Below are positions 34,293-41,605 of a stretch of DNA of 42,750 nt, piece after piece (position 1 is the first letter of the stretch; each line of letters opens with the position of its first letter). The position numbers and the translations under genes are program-made. The stretch comes from an uncultured Bacillota bacterium (GTDB lineage Bacteria; Bacillota_I; Bacilli_A; RFN20; CAG-449), in contig CAJKZK010000003.1 of the NCBI GenBank assembly GCA_905204225.1, forward strand, positions 1 through 42,750, given 5' to 3'. The notes beneath the pieces were generated by a model. The model saw only the letters and a program-made list of their open reading frames with translations, ran no database searches and was not told the origin of the DNA.

Positions 34293-37229
34293 TTAATTCT
34301 TTTTTAATTTATCCCATGGGACAAAAATATATAATCCATAAATAAGAGTGCTTAAGAAGACTACTACATCAATAGATATTAAGGTTGGAATCCACCATGA
34401 AGAAGTTTCTCCTTTACTAATAACTCCAATGTTGATTTTATAATCATCATTTTCTGGAATGTAATCTCTAGCATATTGATATGTTGAAATAAATGTGTAA
34501 ACATTATTTTTTAATGCAAGTTTAGCACAATACATTTGTGTTGGATCATTTTTATCAAGGGGTACTCCATTGTTTTTCATTGGATTAAGCCATAAATCGT
34601 TACCTGCAAGAACTCCTCTTTGAGTATGCATTATATCGTCTCCACTAGCCCAATCAGTAACTACTGATCCTTTAAAACCCCATTCATTTCTTAATATTTC
34701 TGTTAATAAATCATAATTAGAACCTGCCCATACTGGACCAATTCTATTAAAGGCTGTCATAATTGCATTAGCACCATTTTTAACACATATTTCAAATGGT
34801 TTAAGGTAAATTTCTCTAAAGTTTTGCTCAGTAATCCAAGTATCAACACCTTTTGCATTATCTCCTTCTTCTGATAAAGCAAAATGTTTTAAATAACAAT
34901 ATAGTCCACCTGATTTAGCTCCTTTAATAGTAGCACTTGCAAGTTTACCTGATAATAAAGGATCTTCAGAATAATATTCATAATTTCTACCATTATAATT
35001 TGATCGATGTAAATTAACTCCAGGAGCGTACCAACCATTAATTCCACTTACACTTGCTTCATACGCCATAGATTGACCAAGTTCATTAGCTAAACTTTGA
35101 TTCCATGTTGTGCCAATTACACATTCACATGGATAAGATGTCCAAGAAGATTTATCTTCAGCAATTTTTTGAGTATTTTCATTGAAACCACTTGGTCCAT
35201 CAAAATCTAATGTTTTAGTTTTACCAATTGATTCAATTTCTTTGGAACCAAAACCTGATTTTTCTACTAAATTACAAACATCATCTTTACTTGCTTGAGA
35301 AATTAAATCGTCCCATTTAGAAGAAGAAAAATCTTTTAATAATTCATCAATTAATGCATCATTATATTTTAAATCTTTTCCTTTTAATAATTCTTCACTA
35401 TTAGCTTTAGAACCATCTTTTTTAGTGATTAAATATAAATCCTTATTAATATTAAATGTTGGCATTTGTTCTTGGTCATTGGCAGATGTTTTATGAATTC
35501 TTGCTTTATTAATTTTGTTTGTTTCAGTAGGTAATTTAGCTTCTTTATCAACAAATGTTTCAATAAAATCTCTTCTTGATAAATATGTTGCGTTAATTCC
35601 TACATTAGAACCATCCAAACAAACATCAGCATAACTATCATCACCAGTAAATCTGTTAATAACATAATTATTAGTTACTGGATCTTTATCATAATTAATT
35701 GTTTCATTTATTTTATAAGTAAATGTATTATTTTCCATTTGTTTTAATTGATGAACATTGTCTTTTAATTCAATAATATATTCACCTTTATCAAGTTCAT
35801 ATCCAGCATGGTTATTATTATTTTTATCATAACAATCATAACTTGCCATATCATAACTTGATAATGATAACTTAACAATTTGTTCTTCACCAGGATTTAG
35901 TACACTAGTCTTAGCAAAATCACCTAATGTAATAGAGCTTTTTTCAATTTCACCATTATAATAAGGGGTACGATAATATAATTCAACAACGTCTTTGCCT
36001 GGATAATTACCAACATTTTTAACTTCGACTTCAACTTCAATTTCACTATCTTTATCTAATGTAGAGTTAGTTGGTAAATTAATTTTATGAATTTTCCATT
36101 CAAAATTAGTATAAGATAATCCATATCCAAAAGGATAAATAACAGCTGAATTATATCCATTAGGTAAATTATCAAAAAAATGCATTGTATCAGCAGTTTC
36201 ATACCATCTATAACCAAAATAAATATCTTCTTGATAAACTATATTTCCACCAGTAGCTGATTTATTTCTAACATATTTATTGGCAAAAACTGGTTCAGAA
36301 GCAAAATCACTAGCATAAGTATTAGCTAATTTACCACTTGGAGAAATTTTAATTATTTCTTCTTGATTATCTTTGTTGATGATTTTCTTTTGACCTGCGA
36401 TTAAATTACCAACAGCTTCAGCTCCTGCTAATCCAGTAGGTCCACAATATAAAGCTGCATCAATTTTGTCATCAAGAAGGAAATTACATTGCATATTATT
36501 AGTAGTATTTAGTAAGACAATTACTTTATCAAAATTTGTTTTAACAATATCTAACATTTCTTCTTCTTTTTTTGATAAATCTAAATATGTTCTAGTTGTA
36601 TCAACTTCATTAGTTAAATAATCTTTACTAGTTGCAGGAATTTCACCTACATTTTCACCACTTATTCTTGATAAGACTACTAATGCTGTATCAGAAAATG
36701 ATTTAGCATTATTAATTAATTCATCAGTATAAAAACTAGTAGCAGGTTGAATAATATATCCATTTTTATTCATTGACATATAATCGTCATTAGTGGGAAT
36801 AGCTTTTTTATATTTATCAATGATTTCTTTATTGTATTCAAAACCAGCATTTTCTAATCCTTTTAAAATTCCAATTCTTTTTTCTGGATCTGGTTTACAT
36901 GAGCCTGATCCTACTCCAGTAAATACCCATGCATTATCAATAGCTGTATAACCGAAAACATTGATTTTATTATTGTTTTCTAAATTTAAAGGTAAAGTAT
37001 TGTTATTGTTTTTTAATAAAACTGTTCCATCTTCAGATATTTTTTTAACTAATTCAGCACCTTTTTTTGCTGTTTCATCATCAATAGTTTTTGCTCCAGT
37101 ACCAGAAATAGCACTAGAAATAAAATCAACACCTAAAACTCCAAAACAAACAATATTACCTGCTAAAATTAAGCCACTTAAAACACATAAACTAGAAAAT
37201 AATATTTTCCTTTTTGTTCTTTTTTTCAT
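34293..37229 (-). CDS. Membrane-anchored GH3 glycosidase with permuted domains
   Basis: 978 residues. Basic N-terminus and membrane helix (~9-36), GH3 C-domain (EDGTVLLKNNNNTLPL; E192 in SRISGENVGE as likely acid/base), YPFGYGLSYTNF, FnIII-like domain (~385-480), linker, then the barrel from ~640. The barrel has NLHRSNYNGRNYEYYSEDPL, YLKHFALSEE and nucleophile D859 in VVTDWASG, the most canonical active-site sequence of the five. A SSWWIPT motif and a C-terminal helix follow. It is last gene of the operon 40969 to 34293; its start directly follows the stop of the metallophosphoesterase gene, with GGAG 8 bases before the ATG. Catalysis is likely intact; beta-glucosidase versus beta-xylosidase is undecided. 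Confidence 0.93.
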   Translation of the reverse strand: MKKRTKRKILFSSLCVLSGLILAGNIVCFGVLGVDFISSAISGTGAKTIDDETAKKGAELVKKISEDGTVLLKNNNNTLPLNLENNNKINVFGYTAIDNAWVFTGVGSGSCKPDPEKRIGILKGLENAGFEYNKEIIDKYKKAIPTNDDYMSMNKNGYIIQPATSFYTDELINNAKSFSDTALVVLSRISGENVGEIPATSKDYLTNEVDTTRTYLDLSKKEEEMLDIVKTNFDKVIVLLNTTNNMQCNFLLDDKIDAALYCGPTGLAGAEAVGNLIAGQKKIINKDNQEEIIKISPSGKLANTYASDFASEPVFANKYVRNKSATGGNIVYQEDIYFGYRWYETADTMHFFDNLPNGYNSAVIYPFGYGLSYTNFEWKIHKINLPTNSTLDKDSEIEVEVEVKNVGNYPGKDVVELYYRTPYYNGEIEKSSITLGDFAKTSVLNPGEEQIVKLSLSSYDMASYDCYDKNNNNHAGYELDKGEYIIELKDNVHQLKQMENNTFTYKINETINYDKDPVTNNYVINRFTGDDSYADVCLDGSNVGINATYLSRRDFIETFVDKEAKLPTETNKINKARIHKTSANDQEQMPTFNINKDLYLITKKDGSKANSEELLKGKDLKYNDALIDELLKDFSSSKWDDLISQASKDDVCNLVEKSGFGSKEIESIGKTKTLDFDGPSGFNENTQKIAEDKSSWTSYPCECVIGTTWNQSLANELGQSMAYEASVSGINGWYAPGVNLHRSNYNGRNYEYYSEDPLLSGKLASATIKGAKSGGLYCYLKHFALSEEGDNAKGVDTWITEQNFREIYLKPFEICVKNGANAIMTAFNRIGPVWAGSNYDLLTEILRNEWGFKGSVVTDWASGDDIMHTQRGVLAGNDLWLNPMKNNGVPLDKNDPTQMYCAKLALKNNVYTFISTYQYARDYIPENDDYKINIGVISKGETSSWWIPTLISIDVVVFLSTLIYGLYIFVPWDKLKKN

Positions 37230-38627
37230 TTAATTAACTCCTATTTGTAAGACCACTTGATAATTTGAAAACCAATATTTAGAGGTTCTATCAATATCTT
37301 CAAATTCACGGCCTTTTATTATTATTTGATCTTCATAAACTTCTAAATATAATCCTTGTGCTCCACCATTTTCATAAGTTTCATTTTTATAATGAGTACC
37401 TCCATTATTACCTTGCCATAAATAACCAATAGCAGCAGTATTAAAAAAAGAAGGATAATTATCATTTATTTGATAACTGTTCTCACTTTCAAAACACCAA
37501 TGAGAATGGCTAGAAAAGAATAAAGTTTGAGGATAATCTTTAATAATATCTCTTATTTTATTTTCTTCTTGTAAAGTATATCCATACCATGTTTGATTTA
37601 ATTTAGATAAAGAACCAGAAACTGTATCTCTTAATGAACCATGAGAAAATAAATAAATTGGTTTATTTGTTTTACTAGCTTTTTCCATGGTTTGTTTAAG
37701 CCAAGATAATTGTTCTTCACCTAAAGTGGCGTCTGCTCTAGTATTACCATCAAGATATTTAGGCATTTTAGTAGTGCCTAAATAAATGTAATAACTACCA
37801 TTAATTTCTTCATAAAAATATGGAGATGTATTTTTAGTTTTTTCTTTCCATAATGATAATCTAGTATTATATCTATTATTTAATTCTTGTTCACTTACTC
37901 CAGTATAATAACCATCTTCATTTTGCTTGATGAATTCATGGTTTCCTAAACCTATAGTCATTTTTATTTTTTTATCAGTAAAAACTGAATTATATGAATC
38001 GAAGAATGAATCATAATTATCACTACTTGCTTCATCAACAATATCACCATTAACAGCAATAAGGCTAGAAGTAGGAGAATTTAATAAAATATCTTCAAAT
38101 GTTTTTTTAGAACGAGAATAAAAACTTGGTGATGAAGTAGATATTTGTTGATCAGAGATTACTTGAAATTCATAAAGTAATTTATTTTCTTTTTTATATT
38201 TTTCTATTCCATAAGTACATTTATCTATTATTTGATTATCATTAGATAAACCTAAAATCCACAATTTTTCTGCTTTTAAAGGTATTAAAGCATTTTTCTT
38301 AAATTCATATTCATATTCATCAGAATTAGTGTTATCAAAAGTAATTAAATTATCATAATCATCAAAAGGGGCTTTTGAATCACCCCATTTGATTGATATT
38401 TTTTTGATGTTTTCATTAAAACTACTTTTTTTATGAACAAGAATTAATCCTTCAGCACAATTTTTTATCTTTGATGAATTATAATATTCAACTTCAAAAT
38501 TAGTCGATTTAATATCATTAACTATATTTGATTGGCTAGATGAAGAACTATTTAATGAGCTGTTAATTACTGGATTACAACTTATTAAAAGAGGTAATAG
38601 AAGAAAAGTAATTTTATATTTTTTCAT
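37230..38627 (-). CDS. Calcineurin-like metallophosphoesterase lipoprotein
   Basis: 465 residues; lipobox LISC (C17). Residues ~45-150 are an Ig-like N-domain (KISIKWGDSKAPF, LWILGLSNDN). Residues ~155-440 are the metallophosphoesterase: motif I VISDQQIS (Gln replaces the usual His of DxH), NGDIVDE, GLGNHEF, LFSHGSL and SSHSHW. All other metal ligands are present. It lies between a CBM lipoprotein (2 bases upstream) and GH3 (adjacent), a firm operon. The product would sit on the outer membrane face; a role in removing phosphate from glycan- or cell-wall-linked phosphoesters is possible but only inferred. Confidence 0.85.
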   Translation of the reverse strand: MKKYKITFLLLPLLISCNPVINSSLNSSSSSQSNIVNDIKSTNFEVEYYNSSKIKNCAEGLILVHKKSSFNENIKKISIKWGDSKAPFDDYDNLITFDNTNSDEYEYEFKKNALIPLKAEKLWILGLSNDNQIIDKCTYGIEKYKKENKLLYEFQVISDQQISTSSPSFYSRSKKTFEDILLNSPTSSLIAVNGDIVDEASSDNYDSFFDSYNSVFTDKKIKMTIGLGNHEFIKQNEDGYYTGVSEQELNNRYNTRLSLWKEKTKNTSPYFYEEINGSYYIYLGTTKMPKYLDGNTRADATLGEEQLSWLKQTMEKASKTNKPIYLFSHGSLRDTVSGSLSKLNQTWYGYTLQEENKIRDIIKDYPQTLFFSSHSHWCFESENSYQINDNYPSFFNTAAIGYLWQGNNGGTHYKNETYENGGAQGLYLEVYEDQIIIKGREFEDIDRTSKYWFSNYQVVLQIGVN

Positions 38628-38629
38628 TA

Positions 38630-40969
38630 TTATTTACGTCCACCATAATTATCTGGATCATTCCAAACACTAATATAAATTATATCAGCAATATTATATC
38701 CATTATTTGTATTACGTGAATCCCATTCCATATAAACAATACAATAATATCCACCAGTTTCACCACTTATTAATGGTCTTTTATTATTAGGATTTTGTTT
38801 AGTAATATCACAAGCTTCATTTAAATAAGATTTTCCATCACTATTATATGAAGCATTTGTAGGGTAATAATAATAAAGTGAACCAGGGTTATTTACTTCA
38901 ATAGAATCTTCTTGTTTAAATAATCCAATCCAACAATTATTAGGATTTGCTTCATTTACTTTATCACATGTTACATAAATAGGTTCATTGTTAGCATCAT
39001 CAAAATATGTATTTCTATCAGCCCACATATTAACTTCATAAGCAGTTAAAGTTGAAGAAGTACTTAATTCAATATAATCTAATCCACCTAAATAAGTATA
39101 TTCATTATCAGTGTAATTTTGAGGCTCAAAAGCAATTCTATTTTTTCCTGCTTTTAATGAAATTTGAGTTTCTATTTCTACAGTTGTAAAGTTTTCTTTA
39201 GTGCCTTTTAATGAATTTCCTTTTAATGTATTTGGAGTGGAAACAAGTTTCCCATTAACCCATAAATCACCAATATTACCAAGAGAAACATCTTCCATAG
39301 TTGTATTTGTATCAATGTATGGCGCAACTACTCTCATTTTTATAGTAGCAAAACTTTCTTCGCTGGATTCAATACCATATATAATTTTAGTTGTTTCAAG
39401 TTTATTATTATATGTTTCTTCTTGAACTTTTTTAGGAGCTTTAAATTCTACAAATGTTGCATCGTTATTTAATGCATCATAACCAATTCTTTTTGTTGTA
39501 GGTGCTTCTGCTTCAAATTTGTATTCTTTAATAGTAGAAGGCTTACTTGCTAAGAATGGTGTTAATTCACCTTTTAAATATGAAATATTCATGTAATCAA
39601 AACTACCTAAATATTCAAATTCAGCATTTTGTTTAACATTGATTGTTAATGTATAAGATGTATCTTTAATTAAATCTAACCAATCAGTATAAACTAAATT
39701 ATTTTCTCCACCTTTTAAAGTTAAATTTTGAAGATTAATTTGTTTTTTATTAATAGTAATTGTTACTAAATCACTTAATTTAACATCTTCATTTTTAGTT
39801 TCAGTATTTTTATAAGGTGCAGCAATATTAAATCCTAATTTTGCTTTAGTATTTTCACTTGCAGTAAATCCATAAGAAATAATCATACCTTTTTCTAATT
39901 CAACAGCAGTTTTAGGTGAAATATTAATTTGTGGATTTTTTTCATCTTTATAAATTCTAGTTAATGAATCTTCAACTTCAAATTTTTTATTTTGTAAAAT
40001 AACATCATCTTCAGGATTGGTTACTTCTTGAGTGTTTTCTTTATAAGTTAAATCAGTTTTAGATAAGATAGTCATGCTATCAATATTACCTAAACATGAT
40101 AATGTACCATTATAATTTTCATTAGAAATAGTAGTTTGATCGAATCTATTTGATAAAACTAAAGTCACAACATTTAACCCTTTATTTAAAGAAATTTTAC
40201 CAATAGTTACTTCTTTAACATTGTAATAATCAGCTGAACCACCTCTATTTAATGTACCTTCAACATGAATATTTTCAGTATTAATTACTTTACCATTTAC
40301 TTTAACAGTGTAAAAATCTGCAAATGTGTAATCAATAGAATCCCACATGCCAAGCCAACCACTTGGGCCCATCATTTTAAATTTTAAAATTGCATCGTTA
40401 TCATTTTCTATTGCTTCAATACCCCAGATGATTCTATCATCTTTTGATAATTTACCAACTACACCTGTTCCACTTAATCTATCATCATCAACTGCTTCAA
40501 CTCCCATGGAACTATTTTCTGCTTTAACTAAATTAGCTTCTTCTGCTTCAAAAATATTTTCATATCTTCCTTCTTCATCTGCACCAAGAACAACTAATTT
40601 TGCTTCACTTTTTTTACTTGGATTAGCTTTACTTCTAGCAGTAATCGTTACTGTTCCTTTAGCTAAACATTCAATTTTGTTATCAACAATTTTTGCAATA
40701 GTTGTGTCACTACTTGAAAGAGTAAATTCTTTATTTGTTGCATTAGATGGTTTTACTTTAACGTTAACAGTTATAATTTCACCAACTTTAGCGTTAACTT
40801 TAGATAATTCAAGAGATAATTCACTAACATCAATTTTTTCTTCTGACTGTGCTGGTTGACTAGTTGAAGTCGGTGTACTTGATGAAGGTGTTTTATCACA
40901 ACTACTCAATATTCCTACTCCTAATAATAAACTAGCAGCAATAAGTAATTTTGGCATTTTATTTTTCAT
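38630..40969 (-). CDS. Multi-module carbohydrate-binding lipoprotein
   Basis: 779 residues; lipobox LSSC (C24) followed by a Ser/Thr/Pro linker. Residues ~45-126 are a Big_2-type Ig domain (VGEIITVNVKVKPSNATNKE, AKGTVTITARSK). Three CBM6/35-like modules follow at ~138-305, ~322-475 and ~488-640, each beginning F-E-[AV]-E (FEAEEAN, FEVEDS, FEAEAP) and ending in a 'LG.[IFL]D.[MI].[IL]' strand (LGNIDSMTI, LGSFDYMNI, LGGLDYIEL). Residues ~645-779 match the Ig-like repeats of the 28647 lipoprotein (CWIGLFKQED, LYYYYP). AAGGAGG precedes the ATG, the strongest ribosome site in the window. It is first gene of the operon with the metallophosphoesterase and GH3. No catalytic residues are seen; it is probably a surface glycan-capture protein. 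Confidence 0.85.
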   Translation of the reverse strand: MKNKMPKLLIAASLLLGVGILSSCDKTPSSSTPTSTSQPAQSEEKIDVSELSLELSKVNAKVGEIITVNVKVKPSNATNKEFTLSSSDTTIAKIVDNKIECLAKGTVTITARSKANPSKKSEAKLVVLGADEEGRYENIFEAEEANLVKAENSSMGVEAVDDDRLSGTGVVGKLSKDDRIIWGIEAIENDNDAILKFKMMGPSGWLGMWDSIDYTFADFYTVKVNGKVINTENIHVEGTLNRGGSADYYNVKEVTIGKISLNKGLNVVTLVLSNRFDQTTISNENYNGTLSCLGNIDSMTILSKTDLTYKENTQEVTNPEDDVILQNKKFEVEDSLTRIYKDEKNPQINISPKTAVELEKGMIISYGFTASENTKAKLGFNIAAPYKNTETKNEDVKLSDLVTITINKKQINLQNLTLKGGENNLVYTDWLDLIKDTSYTLTINVKQNAEFEYLGSFDYMNISYLKGELTPFLASKPSTIKEYKFEAEAPTTKRIGYDALNNDATFVEFKAPKKVQEETYNNKLETTKIIYGIESSEESFATIKMRVVAPYIDTNTTMEDVSLGNIGDLWVNGKLVSTPNTLKGNSLKGTKENFTTVEIETQISLKAGKNRIAFEPQNYTDNEYTYLGGLDYIELSTSSTLTAYEVNMWADRNTYFDDANNEPIYVTCDKVNEANPNNCWIGLFKQEDSIEVNNPGSLYYYYPTNASYNSDGKSYLNEACDITKQNPNNKRPLISGETGGYYCIVYMEWDSRNTNNGYNIADIIYISVWNDPDNYGGRK

Positions 40970-41007
40970 GGTTTCCTCCTTGTAAGTTTGAATAAAACTC
41001 CAAATTC

Positions 41008-41037
41008 AATATATTTATTAATCAATATTTAAGGCAA
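41008..41037 (-). promoter_or_regulatory. Candidate promoter of the minus-strand CBM/GH3 operon
   Basis: On the minus strand TTGCCT (41037-41032), 18 bases, then TATATT (41013-41008). The start would fall about 30 bases before the ATG. An alternative, weaker promoter overlaps the operator at 41074-41088 (TTGTAA, then TACAAA). Confidence 0.45.
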
Positions 41038-41073
41038 TGTTTATTGCGAAGTTGGTATTTTGTATTTCGTACT

Positions 41074-41087
41074 TGGTAACGCTTACA
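41074..41087 (-). promoter_or_regulatory. cre/LacI-type operator of the minus-strand operon
   Basis: Read on the minus strand, TGTAAGCGTTACCA matches every position of TGWAARCGYTWNCW. It lies about 105 bases upstream of the first gene and closely resembles the site at 12059 (TTGTAA-RCG-YT-W-CC in both). Confidence 0.65.
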
Positions 41088-41132
41088 AGAAAATACAGAT
41101 ATATAGATGTTAATATTTAAGTGGTGAAAATT

Positions 41133-41559
41133 ATGTTAGAATTAGAAAAAATGTTACAAGGCAAAATATAATAATCCTAATGATGAAGAAATTTTATCAT
41201 TAAGAAATAAAGCACATGCGTTATGTGCTAAATTTAATAAAATTGAAGATGATAATGATATTAATAGAAAATTAATTATTGATGAATTAATACCTCATAA
41301 TAATAATTTATATTTACAAGGACCAATTTATTTTGATTATGGAATAAATACTCATTTTGGTAAAAATTGTTACGCAAATTTTAATTTTACTGTATTAGAT
41401 ATTTGTTCAATTAATATTGGAGACAATGTAGTAATAGCAGCAGGTTCAGTAGTAACACATAATATTCCAAGTAATACTTTATTAGCAGGTAATCCATGTA
41501 AAGTAATTAGAAATATAACTAAAGAAGATTCTATTTATTTAAAGAAAGAATTGTTTTAA
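41133..41559 (+). pseudogene. Broken sugar O-acetyltransferase (maltose/galactoside acetyltransferase type)
   Basis: The start MLELEKMLQGKI, then after a one-base shift YNNPNDEEILSLRNKAHALC, is the N-terminal Mac domain of LacA/Maa enzymes, which acetylate sugars with acetyl-CoA. The continuation LYLQGPIYFDYGINTHFGKN and NFTVLDICSINIGDNV is normal. It then jumps straight to VIAAGSVVTHNIPSNTLLAG and NPCKVIRNITKED. About 50 residues of left-handed beta-helix, including the catalytic His segment, are missing. Two lesions are therefore present: a frameshift at ~41166 giving TAA at 41169, and an internal in-frame deletion at ~41425. The enzyme is dead. It may have belonged to the adjacent sugar locus. 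Confidence 0.85.
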
Positions 41560-41562
41560 TCG

Positions 41563-41596
41563 TATTTTAATATAAGTAATTTCATATATTAAAATA
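41563..41596 (+). promoter_or_regulatory. Perfect inverted repeat abutting the murC ribosome site
   Basis: TATTTTAATATA (41563-41574) is exactly complementary to TATATTAAAATA (41585-41596), with a 10-base loop. The right arm ends on the first base of the AGGTG ribosome site of murC (41596-41600). No T run follows, so it is not a standard terminator; it could be the end of the broken acetyltransferase transcript or a hairpin affecting murC translation. An all-A/T stem is weak, and chance is possible. Confidence 0.4.
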
Positions 41597-41605
41597 GGTG
41601 ATTTA

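Noticed and set aside
40347..40859. A 170-codon plus-strand frame opposite the 40969 lipoprotein
   Set aside because: Hydrophobic, Ser/Leu-rich translation typical of antisense of a Lys/Asn/Glu-rich gene; no ribosome site and no family resemblance.
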